Of a stretch of 64,000 nucleotides of DNA, positions 43,410 to 52,874 are shown one piece after another. The notes below the pieces were generated by a model. It was not told the DNA's origin, did no database searches, and saw only the letters and a program-made list of their open reading frames with translations. The translations under genes were made by a program, and so were the position numbers. The stretch is from Variibacter gotjawalensis (GTDB taxonomy: Bacteria > Pseudomonadota > Alphaproteobacteria > Rhizobiales > Xanthobacteraceae), in the NCBI RefSeq assembly GCF_002355335.1, contig NZ_AP014946.1:2743501-2807500 (forward strand), given 5' to 3'. Each line of letters opens with the position of its first letter. The first letter of the stretch is position 1.

Positions 43410-45368
43410 TTATAGGGCGTGCCGCAGATCCGGCGGTGTTGCTTCCGCAACCAGCGCGTCGAGCGCTTCCGCGTAGCTCACAGTCTGTGACGCTTGGCTG
43501 CCGAGACGCCGCACCGAAACGGTGCCGTCCGCGGCTTCCTTCTTGCCGACGACGAGCAGGGCCGGGACCTTCACGAGCGAGTGTTCGCGGACCTTGTAGT
43601 TGATCTTCTCGTTGCGCAGATCGAGATCGACGCGCAGGCCGCGCTTCTTGGCTTCCGCAACGAGCGTCTGCGCATAGTCGTCCGCATCCGACGTAATCGT
43701 CGCGATCACGGCTTGCGTCGGCGCCAGCCAGAGCGGGAAGTGCCCGGCGTGATGCTCGATCAGAATGCCGATGAAACGCTCCATCGATCCGCAGATCGCG
43801 CGATGCACCATCACGGGCGTCTTCTTGCTGCCGTCCGCGTCGATGTAGAACGCGCCGAAACGCTCCGGAAGATTGAAGTCGACCTGCGTCGTGCCGCATT
43901 GCCAATCGCGCCCGATCGCATCGCGCAGCACGTATTCGAACTTCGGCCCGTAGAACGCGCCTTCGCCCGGATTGATCTCGGTCTTGATGCGATTGTTGTC
44001 GCGCGCGATCCGCCCGAGCACGTCCGTCATAACCGACTCGGCGTGATCCCACGCTTCGTCGGAACCGACGCGCTTCTCCGGCCGCGTCGACAGCTTCACG
44101 ACGAGATCACCCTCGAAGCCGAAGTCGTCATAGACCGAGAGGATGAGGTCGTTGATCTTGAGGCACTCGGCCTCGAGTTGATCCTCCGTGCAGAAGATAT
44201 GCGCGTCGTCCTGCGTGAAGCCGCGCACGCGCATCAGCCCGTGCATCGCGCCGGACGGCTCGTAACGATGCACGATGCCGAACTCGGCGAGGCGGATCGG
44301 CAATTCGCGGTAGCTCTTGAGGCCATGCTTGAAGATCTGCACGTGACCCGGGCAGTTCATCGGCTTGATGGCGAACCAGCGCTTGTCCTCGGCTTCGTCG
44401 CCGGCGGACTGAGCCGCGAACATATTCTCGCGGTACCAGCCCCAGTGGCCCGACGTCTCCCACAGCGACTTGTCGAGCATCTGCGGCGCGTTGACTTCGT
44501 GGTAGTCGCCCGCGAGGCGGCGGCGCATATAGGCGATGACCGACTGAAAGATGCTCCAACCTTTCGCATGCCAGAACACGACACCCGGGCCTTCCTCCTG
44601 AAAGTGGAAGAGGTCGAGCTCGCGGCCGAGCCGCCGGTGGTCGCGCTTCTCGGCTTCCTCGAGTTGGTTGAGGTAAGCGTCGAGCTCCTCTTGCTTTGCA
44701 AAGGCGGTGCCGTAGATGCGCGTCAGCATCGGATTGTTGGAATCGCCGCGCCAGTAGGCGCCCGCGACCTTCATCAGCTTGAACGCATTGCCGACCTTGC
44801 CGGTCGACGTCATGTGCGGACCGCGGCAAAGGTCGAACCATTCGCCCTGATTGTAGATCTTGATCGGCTCGGTGCCCGGGATCGCGTCGACCAGCTCGAC
44901 CTTGAAGGCCTCGCCCTTATCGCGAAAAACCTGCTTCGTCTTCTCGCGCGACCAGACATCTTTGGTGAACGGCGCATCGCGCGCGATGATCTCGCGCATC
45001 TTCTTTTCGATCGCGGCGAAGTCGTCCGGCGTGAACGGCTCGTTGCGGAAGAAGTCGTAATAGAAGCCGTTCTCGATCACCGGGCCGATGGTGACCTGAG
45101 TGCCCGGCCAGAGGGCCTGGACGGCTTCGGCGAGCACGTGCGCGGCGTCGTGCCGGATCAGCTCCAGCGCACGCGGGTCCTCGCGGTTGATGAATTCGAT
45201 CTTGGCGTCTTGATCGATCGGGTCCGAGAGATCGGCAACGACCCCATCCAGCGCCATCGCAACCGTGCGCTTGGCGAGCGAGGGGGAAATGCCCTTCGCG
45301 ATATCCAGACCGGAAATGCCGTCGGGAAATTCACGGCGTGCGCCGTCCGGGAAGCTCACAGCGACCAT
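43410..45368 (-). CDS. thrS: Threonine--tRNA ligase
   Basis: 652 residues, the usual ThrRS size. Order: TGS domain (residues 1-60), editing domain with the conserved [14 protein letters not shown], class II catalytic core with [20 protein letters not shown] (zinc Cys) and motif 2 [20 protein letters not shown], and the C-terminal anticodon-binding domain. It charges tRNA-Thr. The start at 45368 (MVAVSFPDG) follows a CAGGAG site; a longer start 81 bp upstream is less likely. Monocistronic with its own terminator. Confidence 0.97.
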   Translation of the reverse strand: MVAVSFPDGARREFPDGISGLDIAKGISPSLAKRTVAMALDGVVADLSDPIDQDAKIEFINREDPRALELIRHDAAHVLAEAVQALWPGTQVTIGPVIENGFYYDFFRNEPFTPDDFAAIEKKMREIIARDAPFTKDVWSREKTKQVFRDKGEAFKVELVDAIPGTEPIKIYNQGEWFDLCRGPHMTSTGKVGNAFKLMKVAGAYWRGDSNNPMLTRIYGTAFAKQEELDAYLNQLEEAEKRDHRRLGRELDLFHFQEEGPGVVFWHAKGWSIFQSVIAYMRRRLAGDYHEVNAPQMLDKSLWETSGHWGWYRENMFAAQSAGDEAEDKRWFAIKPMNCPGHVQIFKHGLKSYRELPIRLAEFGIVHRYEPSGAMHGLMRVRGFTQDDAHIFCTEDQLEAECLKINDLILSVYDDFGFEGDLVVKLSTRPEKRVGSDEAWDHAESVMTDVLGRIARDNNRIKTEINPGEGAFYGPKFEYVLRDAIGRDWQCGTTQVDFNLPERFGAFYIDADGSKKTPVMVHRAICGSMERFIGILIEHHAGHFPLWLAPTQAVIATITSDADDYAQTLVAEAKKRGLRVDLDLRNEKINYKVREHSLVKVPALLVVGKKEAADGTVSVRRLGSQASQTVSYAEALDALVAEATPPDLRHAL

Positions 45369-45539
45369 CGTCAGCTCCTGTTTGCTCACTCCCGCGAACG
45401 AGCGCGGGTAAGCGGATGAAGCGTCCGAGTAGCCGACCTGACGCATCATTTCAACTCCACAAAATGGAGGACGGCGTCCGTCCGGGCGCGTGATAAAGTC
45501 GAGCCATTGCTTCCAAGCGCTTATTTAATCGGGTGGCCC

Positions 45540-48119
45540 ATGGTGGCGCGTGTCGCAGGCGTGATTTCGGCCCTCTATGAGTTCGTCATCTGGCTCCAGA
45601 ATCCGGGCTGGTGGCTGCAGACACTATGGCGCTGGGGACGGGTTTTTTGGGTGTGCCGCGTGCCGGCCGCGAGTGCGTTCTGCGGTGGCTACCTTCTCGC
45701 AGCGACGCCGCAGGCGCGCGATCTCTTCGCCGACCTCGGAATGCGATGGTGGCAGTGGCTGGCATTCTTCGGTTTCGTGTTCGGCTGGGCATGGCTCGTC
45801 CACGCGTCGGCGCGTCGCGCGCTGCAGCAGGACTATTGGGTGCCCGAAGCGCACACGGAAGCAGGGCTCTCCGACACGACGCGCTTGCGGTTGCAGATTT
45901 TGTTCTTCGTGCCCGCAGTCCTCGTCCCGCGCATCCTCGGCCTCGCGGTCTTCGTGTTCATCGCGAGCGCGATGGCGCGCACCGCGGCCAACCTCAATAC
46001 TGCGCTTTATCTGCCGGAAGCCGCCGCCGCTGTTGCGTTGATGAAATGGTTGATCGGCGGACTCGTTGTCGTCGCCTTCGTCTATATAGGCGCGATGTGG
46101 CGGCCGCGAACGGAGTGCGACTGGCTTCCGCCGGGCCCCGGCAATCCTGAGCCGCCATTGCTGGCGCACGCCAAGCCACTGGTCAGCGAAGCGGTCGACA
46201 CGTTGCGGCATGTGACGCGGGGCGAGAACGGGTCACGCTCGTCATATCTGCTGGGTGCGCTTCGCAGCGTCGTCACCCTCCTGCTGATCTTTGCGCTCGT
46301 TCAGCCGCACATCGTCGCGAGCTGGATGCCACGCTTGTTCTTCGCGCCGCTTTTGTTCGGCAGCATCGTGCTGCTGGTCGGCGAGCTCGCGCTCTGGGCG
46401 CATCGTTGGAGAACGCCGCTGTTGCTGCTGCTCGTGCTGCTCTCCGCCGGGCTGCTGTGGTTCTTCGATCGCTTCCACGATGTCCGCTGGATCGACGCAT
46501 CGGCTCTGAACACGCCGGTCACGGGGCCGGAGCGCCAGATCGGAACGCGCGCCGCGGTCGAACGCTGGATGGTGGCAAACAACTGTTCGGGCGCCGACTG
46601 TCCGCGCCCCATCATCATCGCGGGAGCGGGCGGCGCGAGCCGCGCCGCATTTCTCACCGCGAGCGTGGTCGGCGCGCTGATGGATCTCGGCCGCAATCCG
46701 GCGACGAAGGCCGAGTACGGAAATATCCGCAATCGGATCTTCGCGATCTCGTCCGTTTCCGGCGGCTCCGTTGGCGCTCTTACGGTGCGCGCGGCACTTG
46801 CCGATGCGGCGCAGCGCGGCGACCCCGATAAACCCCCATGCACGGCATCGGGAACAGGCTCGTGGTTCGGCTTTGACGGCCGTCGGCCGCGCGAAGCCGG
46901 CTACGATGCGACGCGCTCCTGGCGTGACTGTTTCCAAGTGCTTCTCGCCGGCGATTATCTGACGCCGGTGCTCCTCGGCCTCGCAGTGCGCGATCCTTTT
47001 CCGCTCGGCTCGCCGCTCAGCGGAATGCCGTTTTGGGACGATCGCGCCGCGTTGCTGGAGCAGGGGTTCGAGCGCCGTTACCATCGTCTGACGTCGGCCG
47101 ACAATGAACCGCGCAGCTGCGGCAATGTGAACGGCGGTAAAGCCGAGCCGGCTGACAAAACGGGACTGTGCCGGCCCTTCGGCTGGCATCCCGATCCGAA
47201 GCAAATCCAAGGCGCTTGGCTGCCGCTGCTCTTCATCAACGGCACGTCCGTCGCGGCGGGCCGGCGGATCATCGTCAGCGACATTCGCGTCGGCGACAAA
47301 TTCTTCAATCCGAAGAAACCGGAGCAACTCGTCCCGTTGTTTCCGCTGGCGCACGACTTGAACGAGATCCGCGCGTGGGCTCCGCCGGTCACCAGCATGT
47401 CTAAAGGCGGCATCGCGCAGAAACAGGACGACCCGCGCGACACGACGCGGGACATCCGCCTCTCGACCGCCGCGACGATGAGCGCGCGTTTCCCGTTGAT
47501 CTCGCCGCACGGCAACCTTCGCGATCGCACCGGCGATGTCGTCGACCGCATCGTCGACGGCGGCTATTTCGAGAACGATGGCCTCGCGACGGCCGCCGAC
47601 CTAGTCCAGGCACTGCGCATGTTCGGTCTATTTCCGGTCGTTATCCGCGTGGTCAACGAGCCCGTCGCGCGCCGGGCCGAAGATCGGCAGTTGGGACCGG
47701 ACCGCCCGGACATCCCGAACGACGGCGAAGGCTCGGTTTTCGACGGCGTGACCTCGATTTTCCGCGCGCTGACGGCTGTGCGCTCCGGCCACGAGGAAGG
47801 CCATGCGGCCTACCTGCGCTCGGTGATCGACAATCACGACTTCGTCCACGAATTCAATGTGCTGTCGTTGATCGCTTCAACGACGGTTGCGGTGGGCCGC
47901 AAGCGGGCATTCCGGCGGAACGAGAATCCGCTCTGCCGCCACGACATCAAAGAGGAGGCGACGCTGGAGCATGTTTCTATGAGCTGGTGGATGTCGCAGC
48001 CGGTTCAGGCCTATCTCGACGCCCAACTGTGCGTGCAGGCGAACACGGCTCGGCTGCTGTGCGAATTGAGGAACGGCAAGAAGAGCGACGGACTAACCTG
48101 TCCGATCACGCCGGATTAG
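45540..48119 (+). CDS. Membrane-anchored patatin-like phospholipase
   Basis: 859 residues from the ATG; a TTG 33 bp upstream is possible. The N-terminal 320 residues hold about seven hydrophobic segments (near 35-55, 70-90, 115-145, 165-187, 235-258, 265-285 and 293-312). The C-terminal domain carries a patatin dyad: IIAGAGGASRAAFL (oxyanion loop), SSVSGGSVGAL with the nucleophile expected at Ser407, and IVDGGYFENDG with Asp673. A membrane-embedded lipid hydrolase is the best reading; substrate unknown. Large size and TM anchor are unusual for patatins. Confidence 0.85.
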   Translation: MVARVAGVISALYEFVIWLQNPGWWLQTLWRWGRVFWVCRVPAASAFCGGYLLAATPQARDLFADLGMRWWQWLAFFGFVFGWAWLVHASARRALQQDYWVPEAHTEAGLSDTTRLRLQILFFVPAVLVPRILGLAVFVFIASAMARTAANLNTALYLPEAAAAVALMKWLIGGLVVVAFVYIGAMWRPRTECDWLPPGPGNPEPPLLAHAKPLVSEAVDTLRHVTRGENGSRSSYLLGALRSVVTLLLIFALVQPHIVASWMPRLFFAPLLFGSIVLLVGELALWAHRWRTPLLLLLVLLSAGLLWFFDRFHDVRWIDASALNTPVTGPERQIGTRAAVERWMVANNCSGADCPRPIIIAGAGGASRAAFLTASVVGALMDLGRNPATKAEYGNIRNRIFAISSVSGGSVGALTVRAALADAAQRGDPDKPPCTASGTGSWFGFDGRRPREAGYDATRSWRDCFQVLLAGDYLTPVLLGLAVRDPFPLGSPLSGMPFWDDRAALLEQGFERRYHRLTSADNEPRSCGNVNGGKAEPADKTGLCRPFGWHPDPKQIQGAWLPLLFINGTSVAAGRRIIVSDIRVGDKFFNPKKPEQLVPLFPLAHDLNEIRAWAPPVTSMSKGGIAQKQDDPRDTTRDIRLSTAATMSARFPLISPHGNLRDRTGDVVDRIVDGGYFENDGLATAADLVQALRMFGLFPVVIRVVNEPVARRAEDRQLGPDRPDIPNDGEGSVFDGVTSIFRALTAVRSGHEEGHAAYLRSVIDNHDFVHEFNVLSLIASTTVAVGRKRAFRRNENPLCRHDIKEEATLEHVSMSWWMSQPVQAYLDAQLCVQANTARLLCELRNGKKSDGLTCPITPD

Positions 48120-48447
48120 ACGGAGTCGTTCTCGTCCCGCGCCAGCGGCCGTAACGCCAGGGCAGGTACCAGCGCGAGCGTTCGGGCAGGGCGGCCGGCG
48201 GAAAATCGAGGCCCGACGTACCCCACGGTTGGCAACGGCAGAGCCGCGCCAGCGTCATCCAGCCGCCGGCCCAGAAGCCGAAGCGCGCGAAGACCTGCTC
48301 GCTGTAGTCCGAGCAGGTCGGCATATGCCGGCAGTGGAAGCCGATCAACGGCGACAGGGTAAGGCGGTAGGCGCGCACGAGCCCGCGCGCCAGAAATTCT
48401 GGCCCGCGCAGGATCGCCGGTCGTCGCGTTTCGCATGATCCGCACAT
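48106..48447 (-). CDS. yidD: Membrane protein insertion efficiency factor YidD
   Basis: 113 residues. RAYRLTLSPLIGFHCRHMPT continuing to CSDYS and WMTLARLCRCQPWG are the YidD signature (cysteine-rich, amphipathic N-terminal helix). It helps YidC insert inner-membrane proteins. The 3' end overlaps the convergent patatin gene by 14 bp. In related genomes yidD is a neighbour of thrS; here the patatin gene lies between them. Confidence 0.93.
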   Translation of the reverse strand: MCGSCETRRPAILRGPEFLARGLVRAYRLTLSPLIGFHCRHMPTCSDYSEQVFARFGFWAGGWMTLARLCRCQPWGTSGLDFPPAALPERSRWYLPWRYGRWRGTRTTPSNPA

Positions 48448-48800
48448 CGGCGATCAGGTATCACAAGTCGGGAGTGAGAGTGCAGTCGCGGGTCGTGCAC
48501 TGCGGCGGAAGAGGCGTCGTCGGTACGCCGTCGCACGATTGTCATCCACTGTTGCATTCCGGTAGCAGGCGTGACGAAGCCGCCACAGCGATTTCCGCGC
48601 GCGATGCTCGCGACGAGAATGCTTTTGCTATCAACGCAATCGTAACGATGATGGAGCAGCGGCGCTGACCTAACGGCGGCGCAGGGACACCAATTCCTGA
48701 TACTTAAGTTGGTTCCCGCCTCACGACATTTTTCTTTGCTGTGCAGCATCGACACGAGATAATCGTCGCAACAAGAGTCGTGCTTCGGAGGTCGATCGGT
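48448..48800. other. 353-bp divergent intergenic region
   Basis: Between yidD and the ClpP-fold gene. It should hold both promoters, but no convincing -35/-10 pair, operator or RNA structure stands out. A short open frame inside it (48435-48668) has no recognisable features. GC content appears lower than in the coding flanks toward the 3' side. Confidence 0.4.
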
Positions 48801-50000
48801 ATGCGCTACCGCCTGATACTGGCGGCGCTGTTGATGTGTGTTCCGTCGCTCGCGCGCCCTCAGGCCGAGGTGCCCGCGGCTTCCGAACCGACTTCTATGC
48901 GCTTTGAATGGATGCGGGAAGGCCCGGCGCGGGCCTGCGGCAGCACATGCCGCGAGTGGATTTCCGCTTCCGGCCCGATCACGGCCGATACCGCGAAAGA
49001 CTTCGAAACGTTTCTGGAAGGCCGCGACGCCAAGGGCGCGACGGTGGTGCTCGACTCGGGCGGCGGCGCCGTCAACGCAAGCCTCGAACTCGGCCGCAAG
49101 TTCCGCGAACTCGAAATCCGCACCACGGTGGGCCGCTCGGTCCGCCTGAGCGGGGCGAACAGCAAGCGCGCCAAGATCGCCAACGACGGCGAATGCGCCT
49201 CGATGTGCGTCTTCGTGATGCTGGGCGGCGTTCACCGCACGGTGCCGGCCGAGGCCCGCATGTCGGTCCACCAGATTTGGCCGGGGAACAAGCGCGGCGA
49301 TTCCAGCGCCGAGAGCTATACGGCCGAGGAACTCGTCCGCATTCAGCGCGACGTCGGCCGCATCGCGTCCTACACGGTCGAGATGGGCGGCGACATCGGC
49401 CTATTCGAACTCGCCATGAAGATCCCGCCGTGGGAGCGCCTCCGTTCGCTCTCGCAGGCCGAGATGCGCCGCCTGCGGCTGCAGATGCTCGACACGGTCG
49501 CCGAGTCGGCAAGCTCCGGCGCGACCGCGCCGGTGCGCCCGGCGCCGGTTACCGAGCGCAGCGTCGGCACGGACCGTGGCTGGACTTTCGCCGACGGCCG
49601 CCTGTCGCGCCGCCACGCGATCACGTGGGAAGGCGATGAGATCGGCCAGTTTGAAGTGACGCTGGCCTGCGAGACGCCGGGCAAGCTCCGTGTCGCCTAT
49701 ACGGACAACCGCACGATCGCGAGCGATGCGCCGCTGCGCTTGCAGGACGTGACGCTGTGGTTCGGCCGCGACCGCGTCGCCATGAAGGTGCAATCGTCCG
49801 AGACCGGCGACGCGCAGGATCTCCGCACCAGCGCCTCCGGAATCGTGACTGTCACGGCGCTCGAGCGGATGCGCGACGAGCCCGCGAATGCGCTGACGAT
49901 CGGAACGCGAACGAGCGATAACCTGCGCACCAGTATCCGCGTCGGCAGCGTCGGTCTGGCGAAGGCGTATGAGGGCCTTGCGGCTGATTGCCGGAAGTAG
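48801..50000 (+). CDS. Periplasmic ClpP-fold protein (COG3904-like)
   Basis: 399 residues. Signal peptide MRYRLILAALLMCVPSLARP. GPITADTAKDFETFLEG and VVLDSGGGAVNASLELGRKF are the crotonase/ClpP-like core; the nucleophile is expected at Ser134 in ECASMCVFVMLGG and the histidine at His157 in MSVHQIW. About 230 residues of C-terminal beta-rich sequence follow, without a known domain. A protease-like role in the periplasm is predicted but untested. Ribosome site ggagg at 48787. Confidence 0.85.
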   Translation: MRYRLILAALLMCVPSLARPQAEVPAASEPTSMRFEWMREGPARACGSTCREWISASGPITADTAKDFETFLEGRDAKGATVVLDSGGGAVNASLELGRKFRELEIRTTVGRSVRLSGANSKRAKIANDGECASMCVFVMLGGVHRTVPAEARMSVHQIWPGNKRGDSSAESYTAEELVRIQRDVGRIASYTVEMGGDIGLFELAMKIPPWERLRSLSQAEMRRLRLQMLDTVAESASSGATAPVRPAPVTERSVGTDRGWTFADGRLSRRHAITWEGDEIGQFEVTLACETPGKLRVAYTDNRTIASDAPLRLQDVTLWFGRDRVAMKVQSSETGDAQDLRTSASGIVTVTALERMRDEPANALTIGTRTSDNLRTSIRVGSVGLAKAYEGLAADCRK

Positions 50001-50024
50001 TCGATATGCCGGGCAGGTGTTCGG

Positions 50025-50121
50025 CCTCATCCTGAGGAGCATGGCGGAGCCATGCGTCTCGAAGGATCGAGGCCGCCCATCCTTCGAGACGGATCGCTGC
50101 GCGATCCTCCTCAGGATGAGG
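50025..50121. repeat. Palindromic intergenic element, family B
   Basis: Ends cctcatcctgaggagc and cctcaggatgagg are inverted repeats, with an inner dyad (gtctcgaaggatcg...catccttcgagac). This pattern is common in Bradyrhizobium-type intergenic regions. It lies between the ClpP-fold gene and livF, past both stops. Confidence 0.8.
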
Positions 50122-50185
50122 GCAGAGGTTGCGTCGAAGATATCGGTCAAGCCCGGCAATGACGGCGCAGGGGACAGCTCCGCCG

Positions 50186-50881
50186 CTATACTTCAAGCCA
50201 TTCCTTGCGGACTTCGTCGTTGGCTTTCAGCTCGGCCGGCGTGCCCTCGAACACGATGCGGCCGTGACCCATCACGTAGACGCGGTGCGAAATATCGAGC
50301 GCGATCGACAGCTTCTGCTCGACCAGCAGAATGGCGACGCCGCGCCGCGCGATCTCCGAAATCAACTCGCCGACCTGTTTCACGATCAGCGGCGCCAAGC
50401 CTTCGGTCGGCTCGTCGATCATCACGAGCTCGGGCTCGCCCATCATCGTGCGGCACATGGTAAGCATCTGCTTCTCGCCGCCCGACAGCACGCCGGCGGG
50501 CGAGTCCGCGCGCCGCGCGAGGTTCGGGAACATGTCGAGCGAGCCCTGGATGGTCCAGTTGCCCTCGTGCCCGGCTTTCTTCATGCCGAGCATAAGGTTC
50601 TGCCGCACCGTCAGGTCCGGGAAGATGTCGCGATGCTCCGGCACGTAGCCGATGCCGAGCCGCGCGATCTTGTGGTTCGGCAGACCCGCGATGTCCTGGC
50701 CCTTGAACTTGATCGTCCCGTGCGGGCGCACTTCGCCCATGATCGCTTTGACGGTGGTCGAGCGGCCGACGCCGTTGCGCCCGATCAGGCTGACGACTTC
50801 GCCGCTGTTGATGTGGATGTTCACACCCTGAAGGATGTGGCTCTTGCCGTAATATGCGTGCAGGCCGGAGACTTCGAGCAT
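50186..50881 (-). CDS. livF: Branched-chain amino acid-type ABC transporter ATPase LivF
   Basis: 231 residues. Walker A reads GRNGVGRS, with arginine (codon cgc) in place of the lysine that contacts ATP phosphates; the signature LSGGEKQML and Walker B ELVMIDEPTEGLAP are normal. This substitution occurs in LivF-type subunits of the family as far as I recall. Pairs with LivG on the cytosolic face. The start overlaps the livG stop by one base. Substrate of the transporter is inferred as branched-chain amino acids or similar acids or amides. Confidence 0.9.
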   Translation of the reverse strand: MLEVSGLHAYYGKSHILQGVNIHINSGEVVSLIGRNGVGRSTTVKAIMGEVRPHGTIKFKGQDIAGLPNHKIARLGIGYVPEHRDIFPDLTVRQNLMLGMKKAGHEGNWTIQGSLDMFPNLARRADSPAGVLSGGEKQMLTMCRTMMGEPELVMIDEPTEGLAPLIVKQVGELISEIARRGVAILLVEQKLSIALDISHRVYVMGHGRIVFEGTPAELKANDEVRKEWLEV

Positions 50882-51633
50882 CAGGCGGCCTCCTCGCCGA
50901 GATAGGCTTCCTTGACGCGCTTGTCGGCGCGGATTTCGGCCGGCGTGCCTGACGCGATGATCTGTCCGTAGACCAGCACCGAGATGCGATCCGCGAGCCC
51001 GAACACGACGCTCATATCATGCTCGACGATCAACAGCGTGCGGCCTTCCGTGACCTTGCGGATCAGTGCGACGGCGCGCGCGGTCTCGTGGTTGCTCATG
51101 CCGGCGGTCGGTTCGTCGAGCAGGATGACCTTGGCGCCGCCCGCGACGGTGACGCCGATTTCGAGCGCGCGTTGGTCCGCATAAGCAAGAAGGCCGGCCG
51201 GCGTATCGCGTACCGAGCTCAAGCCGATGAGATCGAGAATCTCTTCGGTGCGCTGTTCGACATCCTTCATGCCGCCGATGAAACGCCAGAACACGTAGCG
51301 ATGCCCGAGCGCCCACAGCGTCGCGCAGCGAATGTTCTCGTACACGCTCATGTTGTGGAAGATGTTGGTGACCTGGAACGACCGCGACAGGCCCGAGCGA
51401 TTGATGACGAACGGCTTCTCGCCGCTCGCTTTCACGCCGTTGACGATGATCTCGCCCTTGGTCGGCGCGAACGCACCGGAGATGAGATTGAACAGCGTCG
51501 ACTTGCCGGCGCCGTTCGGCCCGATGATCGCGTGGCGCTCGCCGGGCTTCACCTCGAGCGAGACGTCGCGGATGATTTCCGCCGGGCCGAAGCTTTTGAA
51601 GACGTTGCGAAGGGAAAGGGCGCTGTCGCTCAT
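50881..51633 (-). CDS. livG: Branched-chain amino acid-type ABC transporter ATPase LivG
   Basis: 250 residues. Walker A GPNGAGKSTLF is canonical, with the Liv-type insertion (ICATLWALGHRYVFWRFIGG region) and Walker B VILLDEPTAGMSNHE. The signature motif reads AYADQRALEIG, a degenerate form usual for LivG. It overlaps livM by four bases (ATGA-type) and livF by one, so livHMGF is one tightly coupled operon. Confidence 0.93.
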   Translation of the reverse strand: MSDSALSLRNVFKSFGPAEIIRDVSLEVKPGERHAIIGPNGAGKSTLFNLISGAFAPTKGEIIVNGVKASGEKPFVINRSGLSRSFQVTNIFHNMSVYENIRCATLWALGHRYVFWRFIGGMKDVEQRTEEILDLIGLSSVRDTPAGLLAYADQRALEIGVTVAGGAKVILLDEPTAGMSNHETARAVALIRKVTEGRTLLIVEHDMSVVFGLADRISVLVYGQIIASGTPAEIRADKRVKEAYLGEEAA

Positions 51634-52874
51634 GGCGTCACCTCCCGCAGGCGCATCGCGGCGCCGAGCGAACCGCGCCGCCGCCAGCGTACTGCGATTG
51701 TTATGAGCGCGATGCCGCCCGCCATGATGACGAAGGCCGCGAGCCAGTTCATCGGGTTGGTGTGGACGAAGTCGACGCCGAGCGCGCGGAACGGTTTCCC
51801 GGCCTCGCGCACGCGATACGCCATCTCGATCGACATCACGGCGCCGAAGAACGCGATCAACCCGCCGACGGTGCCGAGCAGCCAGGCCGGCAGCTTCTCG
51901 CCGATCTCACCTTTCGCGCCTGCGTGGATGATGCGCGCGATGATGCCGCCGATGCCGAACGGCGCGAACAGCACCATCACGACGAAGAGGAGGCCGAGAT
52001 AGAGCTGCCAGACTTGCGTGTAGTCGGAGAGCATCGACTGCATGAAGGTGATGATCGCAGCGCCAAGGATCGGCCCGAAGAACACGCCCGCGCCACCGAT
52101 GAACGTCATCAGCAACACGAGGCCGGAGCCGTGCGCGCCGAGCGTTTCCGGATTGATGATCTCGAAGTTCACTGCCGAGAGCGCGCCGGCGAGGCCCGCG
52201 AAGCCGCCCGAGATGAGGAACACGAGATAGCGCACGCGCTGCGGATCGTAGCCGATGAATGCGACGCGATCCGGATTGTCGCGCACCGCATTGGCGAGCC
52301 GGCCGAGCGGCGTGCGCGTGAAGGCCCACATCGCGAGCGTCGAGATGAACATCCAGAATGCGATGAAGTAGAAGACGTTGATCTGCGGTCCGAGCGAGAA
52401 GCCGAAGACTTTGAGGCCCGACGAGCGGTCGCCCGAAATGCCTTCTTCGCCGCCGAACAGCGAGACGAACATGAAGCCGGCGGCCGCGACGAGCTCGCCG
52501 ACACCGAGCGAGATCATCGCGAAAGGCGTGCCGGAGCGCCGGCACGAGAACCAGCCGATGACGGCGCCGGCGACCATGCCGGCCATGAAGCCGACGATCG
52601 GCACCGCGAAGACCGGGATGCCGAGCTTTTGTGCTTTGATCGCGACGATGAGGTGGATCGCCGCGTAGCCGCCGAGCCCGAAGTAGACCGCATGCCCGAA
52701 CGAGAGCATGCCGGCTTGACCGAGCAGCATGTTGTAGGCGAGGGCGAACACCACCCAGATGCCCATCACGTTCATCACGGTGATCGAGGTGCGCGATGTG
52801 AAGAACATCGGCAGGACGATCAGGAAGACCGCGAAGGCGATCCAGACAAGGAGCGTGCGAAGGGTTTGGCTCAT
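51630..52874 (-). CDS. livM: ABC transporter permease LivM
   Basis: 414 residues with about ten hydrophobic segments. SFGHAVYFGLGGYAAIH and GAHGSGLVLLMTFIGGAGVF are LivM hallmarks, including the EAA-like cytoplasmic loop. A C-terminal extension after the core (about residues 330-400) adds two further hydrophobic stretches, longer than E. coli LivM. Overlaps livH and livG by four bases each. Confidence 0.92.
   Translation of the reverse strand: MSQTLRTLLVWIAFAVFLIVLPMFFTSRTSITVMNVMGIWVVFALAYNMLLGQAGMLSFGHAVYFGLGGYAAIHLIVAIKAQKLGIPVFAVPIVGFMAGMVAGAVIGWFSCRRSGTPFAMISLGVGELVAAAGFMFVSLFGGEEGISGDRSSGLKVFGFSLGPQINVFYFIAFWMFISTLAMWAFTRTPLGRLANAVRDNPDRVAFIGYDPQRVRYLVFLISGGFAGLAGALSAVNFEIINPETLGAHGSGLVLLMTFIGGAGVFFGPILGAAIITFMQSMLSDYTQVWQLYLGLLFVVMVLFAPFGIGGIIARIIHAGAKGEIGEKLPAWLLGTVGGLIAFFGAVMSIEMAYRVREAGKPFRALGVDFVHTNPMNWLAAFVIMAGGIALITIAVRWRRRGSLGAAMRLREVTP

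Noticed and set aside
43410-45449. Leader or T-box-like control region before thrS
   Set aside because: No long structured leader or specifier-like element fits in the short upstream gap, and T-boxes are not expected in this group.
48435-48668. 77-codon frame in the yidD/ClpP-fold gap
   Set aside because: Overlaps the 5' end of yidD, is rich in Arg/His/Ser, lacks a ribosome site and resembles nothing known.
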